This document shows, piece by piece, positions 35,087 through 42,668 of a DNA stretch of 64,000 bases; position 1 is the stretch's first letter; each line of letters starts with the position of its first letter. A model generated the notes under the pieces. The model saw only the letters and a list, made by a program, of their open reading frames with translations. It ran no database searches and had not been told where the DNA came from. Made by a program: the position numbers and the translations under genes. The DNA comes from Fodinibacter sp963800505 (GTDB taxonomy: Bacteria; Actinomycetota; Actinomycetes; Actinomycetales; Dermatophilaceae), in contig CAWDBL010000009.1 of assembly GCA_963800505.1 (NCBI GenBank), forward strand, positions 186,001 through 250,000, given 5' to 3'.

Positions 35087-35205
35087 GTCGCGGCCTTCCT
35101 GTCGTGCGGTGAGCTGCCTGCCCGAAGTCTCGACGGAGGCCGCGCGCGGGGCATCACCCGCACCGGATGATGCGGCCTGCGGGCTGCGGGCGGTGCAATG
35201 GCGCG

Positions 35206-37893
35206 ATGGACGACTCCGCACAGGCCGCCCCCACCGCGGAGCACGCCCGCCTGGCCGAGGCCACGGGCCGCGCGGAGACCGACCTCTTCACGGCGAACCC
35301 CTGGTACGAGTGGGGGCCCTACCTCAGCGAACGCGCCTGGGGCACGGTGCGCGAGGACTACTCCGCCGACGGCGACGCGTGGCGGTCCTTCCCGCACGAC
35401 CACGCCCGGTCCCGCGCCTACCGCTGGAACGAGGACGGGATGGCCGGGATCTCCGACCTCCACCACGAGCTCTGCCTCGGGCTGGCGCTGTGGAACGGCA
35501 AGGACCCCATCCTCAAGGAGCGGATGTTCGGGCTGGCCGGCCCCGAGGGCAACCACGGCGAGGACGCCAAGGACTACTGGTGGTACCTCGAGGGGCTGCC
35601 GAGCGCCGCCCTGCTGCACTGGCGCTACCACTACCCGCAGGGCGAGTTCCCCTACGAGGCCCTCGTGCACCACGGCCGGGGGCTGGGCGACCCCGAGCTC
35701 GAGCTGCTCGACACCGGCGCCTTCGACGACGACCGCTACTGGTCGGTCGACGTCACCTACGCCAAGGCGAGCCCCACCGAGGTGCTGGTACAGGTGCTCG
35801 TCGAGAACCACGGCCCCGACGAGGCGACCCTCGACGTGCTGCCCACGCTGTGGTTCCGCAACACCTGGTCCTGGGACGACGGTGCCCGGCGGCCGCGCAT
35901 CGAGCGCGACGGCTCCGGGCTGCGCGTCACCGACCACGCCCTCGCGGGCTACCGGCTGGATGCCGTGCCAGGACCCGACGGGGCGCCACCCGAGGCGCTG
36001 TTCTGCGAGAACGAGACGAACTTGCCGCGCGTCTTCGGCGCGCCGGCCACCACCGCCTACCCGAAGGACGGCATCAACGACCACGTCGTCGACGGTGCCG
36101 CGACGGTCAACCCCGACGGGTTCGGCACCAAGGCGGCGCTGCGCTACCGGGTGACCGTGCCGGCGGGGGGCACGGCCGAGCTGCGGCTGAAGCTGCACCG
36201 GCCAGAGCCGGCCGCCCCTGCCGAACCGGAATGGGCCACAACGGTCTTCGACTCCGTGGTCGAGGCACGACGGGCCGATGCCGACGAGTTCTACACGCAC
36301 CTGGCACCCGCCGGAACCACTGCCGAGCAGCTGCGGGTGCTGCGCCAGGCCAGCGCCGGACTGGTGTGGAGCAAGCAGATCTACCCCTACAACGTCACGC
36401 GCTGGCTCGACGGCGACCCCGGCCAGCCGCCCCCACCCGAGTCCCGCCGCGGCATCCGCAACGACGCCTGGCGGCACCTCGACTCCTTCGACGTCCTCGC
36501 GATGCCGGACCCGTGGGAGTACCCGTGGTTCGCCGCCTGGGACCTGTCGTTCCACGCCATCTCCTGGGCGCACCTCGACCCGGCGTTCGCCAAGTACCAG
36601 ATGCTGGTGCTGCTGAGGGAGTGGTTCCAGCACCCCAACGGCGCCCTGCCGGCCTACGAGTGGAACTTCGACGACGTCAACCCGCCCGTGCACGTGCTCG
36701 CCGCGCTGCGGATCTACACGATCGACGGCGCACGCGACCGCGAGTTCCTCGAGCGGGTATTCCAGAAGCTGGTCGTCAACTTCACCTGGTGGCTCAACCG
36801 CGAGGACCCCGAGGGCAACAACATCTTCGGCGGCGGCTTCCTGGGCCTGGACAACATCAGCCCCCTCGACCGCTCCCACCTCGCCGACGGCGCCCGGCTC
36901 GAGCAGGCCGACGGCACGGCGTGGATGGCGTACTACGCGATGTCGATGCTGGTGATCGCGGTCGAGCTCGCCGAGCAGAACCCCGTGTACGACGACATGG
37001 TGGTGAAGTTCCTCGAGCAGTTCCTGCAGATCCGGCGGGCCCTGGAGGAGCAGGGGCTCTACGACCCCGACGACGCCTTCTTCTACGACCGCCTCGTGCA
37101 CCCGTCGGGCGAGTCGGTGCCGGTGCGGGTGCGCACCATCTCGGGCCTGATCCCGCTGCTGCCGGCCGTCGGCCTGCCCCGGCCGAAGGCGGCCCTCGTG
37201 CAACGCCTGGGCAAGGGCTTCGCCACCGTCCGCGACACCTGGGAACGGCAGGGCGGCGCCCTCACCGGCCTGGTCCGCGAGCTCCAGGGTCGGGAGCACT
37301 TCCTGGTCTCGGTGCTGCACCCCGACGACGTGCGACTGGCCCTCACCGAGTTCCTCGACGAGGACGCCTTCCTCTCACCGCACGGCCTGCGCTCGGTGTC
37401 GAAGCGCTACGAGGGCCACCCCTACGCACTGCCCGGGATGCCGGGCGCGACGATCGACTACGAGCCCGCGGAGTCGACCACCGCGATGTTCGGCGGCAAC
37501 TCCAACTGGCGCGGCCCGGTCTGGATGCCGGTGAACTACCTCGCGGTGCGCCAGTTCGTGCGCTGGCAGATGTTCCTCGGCGACGACTTCACCCTCGAGT
37601 ACCCCACGGGCTCGGGGGCGCAGCACACCTTCGGCGAGATCGCCCAGGACCTCGCCGACCGGCTGCTCGGCATCTGGCTGCCCGACGAGCACGGCCACCG
37701 CCCGGTCTTCGGCGCCGTCACCCGGCTGCAGGAGGACCCCGCGTGGAAGGACAACCTGCTCTTCTTCGAGTACTTCCATGGCGACAACGGATCCGGCGTC
37801 GGCGCGATGCACCAGACCGGCTGGACCGCTCTGGTCGTCGACCTCCTGCTCGACCCCCCGGGGCACGTCCACCCGCCGACCCACACCCGGTAG
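35206..37893 (+). CDS. GH63/MGH1-like glucosidase
   Basis: An 895-residue cytoplasmic protein of the MGH1-like glycoside hydrolase family (GH63 relatives). There is no signal peptide. The N-terminal region (WYEWGPYLSERAWGTVREDYS through about residue 380) is the beta-sandwich domain. The catalytic (alpha/alpha)6 barrel follows, with DPWEYPWFAAWDLSFHAISW, PAYEWNFDDVNPPVHV and the late NSNWRGPVWMPVNY segment, which carries family-conserved acidic and aromatic residues. Related bacterial enzymes hydrolyse alpha-glucosidic bonds in small glucosides such as glucosylglycerate or mannosylglycerate; which substrate applies here is unknown. The ATG at 35206 is the only start matching the family N-terminus. 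Confidence 0.82.
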   Translation: MDDSAQAAPTAEHARLAEATGRAETDLFTANPWYEWGPYLSERAWGTVREDYSADGDAWRSFPHDHARSRAYRWNEDGMAGISDLHHELCLGLALWNGKDPILKERMFGLAGPEGNHGEDAKDYWWYLEGLPSAALLHWRYHYPQGEFPYEALVHHGRGLGDPELELLDTGAFDDDRYWSVDVTYAKASPTEVLVQVLVENHGPDEATLDVLPTLWFRNTWSWDDGARRPRIERDGSGLRVTDHALAGYRLDAVPGPDGAPPEALFCENETNLPRVFGAPATTAYPKDGINDHVVDGAATVNPDGFGTKAALRYRVTVPAGGTAELRLKLHRPEPAAPAEPEWATTVFDSVVEARRADADEFYTHLAPAGTTAEQLRVLRQASAGLVWSKQIYPYNVTRWLDGDPGQPPPPESRRGIRNDAWRHLDSFDVLAMPDPWEYPWFAAWDLSFHAISWAHLDPAFAKYQMLVLLREWFQHPNGALPAYEWNFDDVNPPVHVLAALRIYTIDGARDREFLERVFQKLVVNFTWWLNREDPEGNNIFGGGFLGLDNISPLDRSHLADGARLEQADGTAWMAYYAMSMLVIAVELAEQNPVYDDMVVKFLEQFLQIRRALEEQGLYDPDDAFFYDRLVHPSGESVPVRVRTISGLIPLLPAVGLPRPKAALVQRLGKGFATVRDTWERQGGALTGLVRELQGREHFLVSVLHPDDVRLALTEFLDEDAFLSPHGLRSVSKRYEGHPYALPGMPGATIDYEPAESTTAMFGGNSNWRGPVWMPVNYLAVRQFVRWQMFLGDDFTLEYPTGSGAQHTFGEIAQDLADRLLGIWLPDEHGHRPVFGAVTRLQEDPAWKDNLLFFEYFHGDNGSGVGAMHQTGWTALVVDLLLDPPGHVHPPTHTR

Positions 37894-37940
37894 CCCCGCC
37901 CGGACCCCACCAGAGCACCACCCCAACCGCAAGGAGCACC

Positions 37941-38276
37941 ATGCCCGCCCGCAGCGACAACCCCGTCCTCGACACCATCGCCGCCATCACCGCTGCCTCC
38001 CTCGAGCGCTCCGAGCTGTCGCCCGAGGCCCTGGTGATGATCCGGCTGGCCGCTCTTGCCGCGGTCGACGCGAAGCCGATGTCCTACCTCGCGCACGTCG
38101 GCCCGTCCGTGGAGAGCGGGGTGACCCTCGAGGACGTGCAGAACGTGCTCGTCGCCGTGGCCCCGATCATCGGCACCGCCCGCACGCTCTCGGCATCGGT
38201 CAACATCGCCGAGGCGCTCGGGTTCGCCCTCGACGTCATGGAGGCCGAGCTCGACGCCGAGCTCGACGAGCTGTAG
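37941..38276 (+). CDS. Carboxymuconolactone decarboxylase-family protein
   Basis: A 111-residue all-helical protein of the CMD/AhpD superfamily (LERSELSPEALVMIRLAALAAVDA, LEDVQNVLVAVAPIIGTART). It lacks the CxxC pair of AhpD peroxidases, so it is not a peroxidase; a structural or decarboxylase-like role is unknown. AAGGAG six bases upstream of the ATG fixes the start. It follows the glucosidase by 47 bp and is probably co-transcribed. Its stop is 16 bp from the convergent methyltransferase gene. Confidence 0.78.
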   Translation: MPARSDNPVLDTIAAITAASLERSELSPEALVMIRLAALAAVDAKPMSYLAHVGPSVESGVTLEDVQNVLVAVAPIIGTARTLSASVNIAEALGFALDVMEAELDAELDEL

Positions 38277-38292
38277 TCACCCGGCGCCGCGG

Positions 38293-39003
38293 TCAGCCGA
38301 CCGCGACGTAGACGGTGTTCGCCGAGGTGCCGCCGGTGAGCGGGTTCGCGAAGCTCACCACGTGCGCCTCGGCGGCGCCGAACCCGGCGCGCAGCACCGC
38401 GAGGAAGTCGTCGTCCGGCGGGTCGTCGGACCACAGCGCGAAGACCCCGCCGGGGTGCAGGTGCCCGCGCAGCGCGTGCAGGCCCGGCGCCGTGTAGAAG
38501 GCCGCGTGGCTGGGGTGCAGCACGTGCCGAGGCGTGTGGTCGATGTCGAGCAGCACGGCGTGCAGCCTCGCCGGGCCCTCCGGCGCGAACGGCGACGCCG
38601 CCGCGGCGAGCGCGAAGAAGTCGCCCTGCACGAGCCGGGCCCGCGGGTCGGTGGCGAGCCCGGCGGCATCCGGCAGCAGCGCTCGCTCGTGCCAGCCGAT
38701 GACCGGCGCGAGGGCCTCGACCACGACGAGCGACCGCACCCGCGGGTCCTCCAGCGCGGCGACCGCGGTGTAGCCGAGCCCGAGGCCACCGACGACGACG
38801 TCGAGCCGGTCGCCCGGGCAGGCGGCCAGCCCCAGCCGGGCGAGCTCGATCTCGGCGACGGGGAACAGGCTGGACATGAGGAACTCCTCGCCCAGCTTGA
38901 CCTCGTAGACGTCGACGTCGAGGGTGCGCTCGAGCCGTCGGCGCAGGCTGATCTCACCCATCGCGGTGGGCTGCCAGTCGAGCTCCTCGAACCGCCTGCT
39001 CAT
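38293..39003 (-). CDS. Spermidine synthase-like methyltransferase-fold protein
   Basis: A 236-residue protein with a class I methyltransferase/spermidine-synthase fold. VVVGGLGLGYTAVAAL (residues 71-86) is the glycine-rich nucleotide loop, LVVVEALAPVIGWHE supplies the acidic motif-II residue, and VLLDIDHTPRHVLH the next strand. The spermidine-synthase-like subgroup is common in actinobacteria but its product is generally unknown. The ATG at 39003 gives the full N-terminus and lies 78 bp from the divergent lyase gene. Confidence 0.72.
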   Translation of the reverse strand: MSRRFEELDWQPTAMGEISLRRRLERTLDVDVYEVKLGEEFLMSSLFPVAEIELARLGLAACPGDRLDVVVGGLGLGYTAVAALEDPRVRSLVVVEALAPVIGWHERALLPDAAGLATDPRARLVQGDFFALAAAASPFAPEGPARLHAVLLDIDHTPRHVLHPSHAAFYTAPGLHALRGHLHPGGVFALWSDDPPDDDFLAVLRAGFGAAEAHVVSFANPLTGGTSANTVYVAVG

Positions 39004-39081
39004 CGGGACCACCCCCTGCCTGCCGTTCCCCGCGGAGCCGCTTCCCATCGTCGCAGACAGGCGGGCAGGCAGGATGGGCGG

Positions 39082-40194
39082 ATGACCGAGCACCGCACTC
39101 CTCCGTCGCACGCCGAGCGCGCCCGGGCGGCCGAGCCCGGCCTGACCCGCTCCATCCCCGGGCTCCTGCCGCCGACCCCGGCCGCCGCACTGCGCGAGCT
39201 CGCCGACGCCGCCGAGGCCCTCGACGAGCCGGGCGCCTGGGACCGCTACGGCGAGCACGGCCCGGTCGCGGCCCTCGAGCACCGGATTGCCGACCTGCTC
39301 GCGAAGCCCGCCGCGGCGATGTTCCCCAGCGGGGTCATGGCCCAGCAGGCGATGTTGCGGGTGTGGTGCGACGCGCAGGGCTCGCGCCGCATCGCCGCCC
39401 CCGCGCTCTGCCACCCCATCCAGCACGAGGACGACGGACCGCGCCTGCTGCACGGTGTCGAGTTCGCCCTGCTCACCGACGGCCCCACCGTGCCGCAGGT
39501 CGCGCACCTCGCGGCGATCCGCGGTCCGCTCGGCGCGGTGCTGCTCGAGCTGCCGCTGCGCAACGCCGGCTACCTGCTGCCCTCGTGGCACGAGCTGGTC
39601 GCCTTCGCGCAGGCCTGCCGCGAGCGCGACGTGCCCCTGCACCTCGACGGTGCCCGGATCTGGGAGTCGGCACCTCATCTCGGGCACTCCCCCGCGCAGG
39701 TCGCCGGCCTGGCCGACAGCGTCTACGTCTCGCTCTACAAGGGGCTCGGCGGGCTGGCCGGGGCGGTGGTGGCGGGGCCGGATGACGAGGTGGCCCAGGC
39801 GCGGGTCTGGCGCAACCGGATGGGCGGCACCCTGTTCAGCCTGATGCCGTATGCCGTCGCCGCGCTGCGCGGGCTCGACCGCGAGCTGCCCCGCATGTCC
39901 GAGTACCACGAGCGGGCGGTGCTGCTGGCGCAGCGGCTGGAGGCGCACGGCATCCGGGTCACGCCGCAGCCGCCGCACACCACCGCGTTCCGCATCCACG
40001 TCGAGCGCGAGGTGGCCGACCTCGACGAGCGCCGGGTCACGGCGATGGAGCGCGAGCAGGTCAGGCTCTCGCCGCCGTGGTCGGCCTCGACCACCCCGGG
40101 CTGGTCGTGGACCGAGCTGACCGTGGGACCAGCCACGATGCAGTGGGACGTCGACGACGCGGCCGGCACCCTGGCGCGCACCTACCTGCCCTAG
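39082..40194 (+). CDS. Threonine aldolase-like PLP-dependent lyase
   Basis: A 370-residue fold-type I PLP enzyme of the beta-eliminating lyase/threonine aldolase group. The Schiff-base Lys is in YVSLYKGLGGLAG near residue 217, and VPLHLDGARIWES gives the PLP-binding Asp. Family members cleave L-threonine or L-allo-threonine to glycine and acetaldehyde. Divergence from typical LtaE at the N-terminus means the substrate may differ. The ATG at 39082 follows AGGATGGG. It is followed by a 260-bp gap holding two REP-like palindromes. Confidence 0.82.
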   Translation: MTEHRTPPSHAERARAAEPGLTRSIPGLLPPTPAAALRELADAAEALDEPGAWDRYGEHGPVAALEHRIADLLAKPAAAMFPSGVMAQQAMLRVWCDAQGSRRIAAPALCHPIQHEDDGPRLLHGVEFALLTDGPTVPQVAHLAAIRGPLGAVLLELPLRNAGYLLPSWHELVAFAQACRERDVPLHLDGARIWESAPHLGHSPAQVAGLADSVYVSLYKGLGGLAGAVVAGPDDEVAQARVWRNRMGGTLFSLMPYAVAALRGLDRELPRMSEYHERAVLLAQRLEAHGIRVTPQPPHTTAFRIHVEREVADLDERRVTAMEREQVRLSPPWSASTTPGWSWTELTVGPATMQWDVDDAAGTLARTYLP

Positions 40195-40222
40195 TGCCGA
40201 GAGCCTCGGGACGATGACCTTG

Positions 40223-40270
40223 CCTACCGCCTGGTAGGTGATGCGATCACTGCACCTACGACGCGGTAGC
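40223..40270 (+). repeat. REP-like palindrome copy 5
   Basis: CCTACC...GGTAGC with nested GGTAGGTG and CACCTACG arms; the centre GTGAT-GCG-ATCAC is itself a perfect inverted repeat. Confidence 0.85.
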
Positions 40271-40281
40271 CCAAGGCGACT

Positions 40282-40307
40282 CCGGATGCCGAGCGGCCGG
40301 CATCCGG
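40282..40307. repeat. CCGGATGCC / GGCATCCGG hairpin between REP copies
   Basis: Perfect 9-bp inverted arms (40282-40290 and 40299-40307) separated by 8 bases. It sits midway between REP copies 5 and 6 and contains the frequent octamer in both orientations. Confidence 0.75.
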
Positions 40308-40318
40308 TTTGACCTCAC

Positions 40319-40366
40319 CTACCGCCTGGTAGGTGATGCGATCACTGCACCTACGAGGCGGTAGCC
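40319..40366 (+). repeat. REP-like palindrome copy 6
   Basis: Almost identical to copy 5 and 96 bp after it, with the same GTGATGCGATCAC centre and a CTACGAGGCGGTAGC right arm. Confidence 0.85.
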
Positions 40367-40455
40367 CGCGCCGAGTCAGGGATGCCGGCTCGCCGGGGCT
40401 TCGTGAGTGCCGCAGAGGACTACCCCAGCCGCGTCCGGTCGGCCACAATCATCCG

Positions 40456-41802
40456 ATGACGTCCGCGATCGTGGTCGGGGCCAGCGTCGCCGGGCTGTTG
40501 GCCGCGCGGGCGCTGACTGACCACGTCGACGAGCTCGTCGTGCTCGAGCGGGAACGGCTCGAGGATGGCGTGCAGCCGCGCGCCCACGTGCCCCAGGGGC
40601 GGCACCTGCACCTCCTGCTCTCGGCCGGCCTCGACCTGCTGGTCGGCTGGTTCCCCGGCATCGACGACGAGCTGGAGTCGCTGGGGGCGGTGCGGGTCGA
40701 CGGCACCCGCGGCTGGGTGCACCAGTCCGGCGGGTACCGCGCGCAGGGCTACTGGGGGCGGCCGGTGCTCAGCATGACCCGGCCGCTGCTGGAGCAGGTG
40801 GTGCGGCGCCGGGTCGCCGCCCTGCCCGGGGTGGCCCTGCGCGACGGCGTCGTGGTCGACCGGGTCGAGGCCGAGCCCGGCCGGGTGACCGGTGTCGTGG
40901 TCGACGGCGAGGTGCTGCGCGCCGACCTGGTGCTCGACTGCTCGGGCCGGTCGTCGCGGATCGCCCACCAGCTGGCCGCGAGCGGCATCCTGGCGCCGCC
41001 GGTGTCCCGGGTGAGCATCGACTGCGGCTACGCCAGCGGCTTCCTCCCCCGCTCGGCGAGCGACTTCGACGGGACCTTCCTCGTGTGCGGCACCTCTCCA
41101 CCTGAGTCCTTCCGCACCGGTGCCCTGCTGCCGGTCGAGGGCGAGCGGTGGATGGTGACCCTCGCCGGCGTGCACGGCGACGTGCCGGGAACCGGACCCG
41201 ACGAGGTGCTCGCGTTCGCCCGGAGCCTGCCCACCCCCGGCCTCGCCCAGCTCGTCGAGCGGCTTGGCCCGCTCTCCGGCGTCACGTCGTACCGGTTCCC
41301 GTCGAGCCAGCGGCGCCACTACGACAAGGTGTCGGCGCCCCCGGCCGGTTTCGTCGCCCTCGGCGACGCGGCGTGCAGCTTCAACCCCGTCTACGGCCAG
41401 GGGATGGCGTGCGCGGCGCTGCAGGCTCGGGCCCTCGCCGCGGCCGTGGCCGACACCGGCGTGCGGTGCGACGTGCTGCCGGCACGGTTCAACCGCAGCG
41501 CCGCCCGGATCATCGACGCCCCCTGGGCGATCGCGGTGGGCGCCGACTTCCTGCACCCGCGCACGACGGGCCCCAAGGCGCCGGGCACCGACCTGGCCAA
41601 CCGCTACACCCAGCGCCTCGTGCGGGCGACCCACCGCTCGGTGCCCCTGGCGCGGGTGTTCAACCGCGTGGTCAACCTGGTCGACCCGCCCACCGCCCTG
41701 GTGCGGCCATCGGTGGTCGTGAAGGTCGCAGCCGCGTCGGTCGCCGGGCGGGGAGGCCAGGCACCGGTGACCCACCCCAAAGTGGGGGTACCTCCCGGCT
41801 GA
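40456..41802 (+). CDS. FAD-dependent monooxygenase/dehydrogenase
   Basis: A 448-residue flavoprotein. AIVVGASVAGLLAARALTD at the N-terminus is the GxGxxG FAD-binding fold, and FVALGDAACSFNPVYGQGMACA near residues 300-320 is the GD motif contacting FAD in aromatic hydroxylases and geranylgeranyl-reductase-like enzymes. The middle sheet (DLVLDCSGRSSRI) completes the fold. The substrate is not known. It is the first gene of a four-gene group; the next methyltransferase gene starts 32 bp later. A CCCCAAAGTGGGGG palindrome lies in its last codons and may act on the following genes. Confidence 0.8.
   Translation: MTSAIVVGASVAGLLAARALTDHVDELVVLERERLEDGVQPRAHVPQGRHLHLLLSAGLDLLVGWFPGIDDELESLGAVRVDGTRGWVHQSGGYRAQGYWGRPVLSMTRPLLEQVVRRRVAALPGVALRDGVVVDRVEAEPGRVTGVVVDGEVLRADLVLDCSGRSSRIAHQLAASGILAPPVSRVSIDCGYASGFLPRSASDFDGTFLVCGTSPPESFRTGALLPVEGERWMVTLAGVHGDVPGTGPDEVLAFARSLPTPGLAQLVERLGPLSGVTSYRFPSSQRRHYDKVSAPPAGFVALGDAACSFNPVYGQGMACAALQARALAAAVADTGVRCDVLPARFNRSAARIIDAPWAIAVGADFLHPRTTGPKAPGTDLANRYTQRLVRATHRSVPLARVFNRVVNLVDPPTALVRPSVVVKVAAASVAGRGGQAPVTHPKVGVPPG
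41772..41788. promoter_or_regulatory. Palindrome CCACCCC-AAA-GTGGGGG (shared motif, site 2)
   Basis: Lies within the last codons of the flavoprotein gene and about 50 bp before the methyltransferase start. It closely matches the sites at 48688 and 49672. Confidence 0.45.
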
Positions 41803-41834
41803 ACCGCTGCGGCCCCCCGGCCGTGTTGTGGGGC

Positions 41835-42668
41835 GTGACCACCGTCGAGGTTCGGGTGACCCCTGGGTGGCTGCGGCTGCGCGAACCGGCGGACGCCGCC
41901 GCCCGCTCGCTCGACCTCGCCCGCACGGCAGTCCGGGCGCAGGCCGGCGAGGGCCGCACGGGCGTGCACGACCTCGGCTGCGGGAGCGGCTCGATGGGCC
42001 GCTGGCTGGCGCCGCACCTGGCGGGCCCGCAGCACTGGGTGCTGCACGACCGCGACCCCGACCTGCTGCGTGTCGCGGCGGACGACCCACCGCGCTCGGC
42101 CGACGGCTCCGCCGTCACCGTCGAAACCCGCCGCGGCGACCTCACCCGACTGGGCCCCGACGACCTGGCCGGCGCCACATTGATCACCGCCTCCGCCCTG
42201 CTCGACATGCTGACCGCGACCGAGCTGGAGCGCTTCGCCCGCTCGTGCGTCGCCGCCGCCGTGCCCGCGCTGGTCACCCTCTCCGTCACCGGACGGGTGC
42301 GCCTCACCCCGAGCGACCCGCTCGACAGCGCCCTGGGCGCCGCCTTCAACCGGCACCAGCGACGCACCGTCGGTGGTCGCACCCTGCTGGGTCCGGTCGC
42401 CGCCCGAGCCGCCGTCGACACCTTCGGCGAGCTGGGCTCCCGGGTCGAGGTGCGGCCGAGCCCCTGGCGGCTGGATGCCGGCTGCCCCGCGCTGACCCGT
42501 GACTGGCTGGCCGGCTGGGTGGGCGCCGCCGTCGAGCAGCGCCCCGAGCTGGCCCCCGCGGCGCCCGCCTACCTCGCCCGTCGCCATGGCGAGATCGAGC
42601 ACGGCGAGCTGACCGTCACCGTGCAGCACCTCGACCTGCTCGCCCTTCCGCGTCGGTCGCGCCCGTGA
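41835..42668 (+). CDS. SAM-dependent methyltransferase-like protein
   Basis: A 277-residue class I methyltransferase-fold protein. VHDLGCGSGSMGRWLAPHL is motif I, WVLHDRDPDLL the acidic motif II, and ATLITASALLDMLT the motif IV strand. GTG at 41835 was chosen; another GTG is four codons upstream. Its stop overlaps the GTG of the next gene (GTGA), so translation is coupled with the CDP-alcohol transferase/sulfatase gene. Substrate unknown; context suggests lipid or polyketide-derived modification. Confidence 0.75.
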   Translation: MTTVEVRVTPGWLRLREPADAAARSLDLARTAVRAQAGEGRTGVHDLGCGSGSMGRWLAPHLAGPQHWVLHDRDPDLLRVAADDPPRSADGSAVTVETRRGDLTRLGPDDLAGATLITASALLDMLTATELERFARSCVAAAVPALVTLSVTGRVRLTPSDPLDSALGAAFNRHQRRTVGGRTLLGPVAARAAVDTFGELGSRVEVRPSPWRLDAGCPALTRDWLAGWVGAAVEQRPELAPAAPAYLARRHGEIEHGELTVTVQHLDLLALPRRSRP

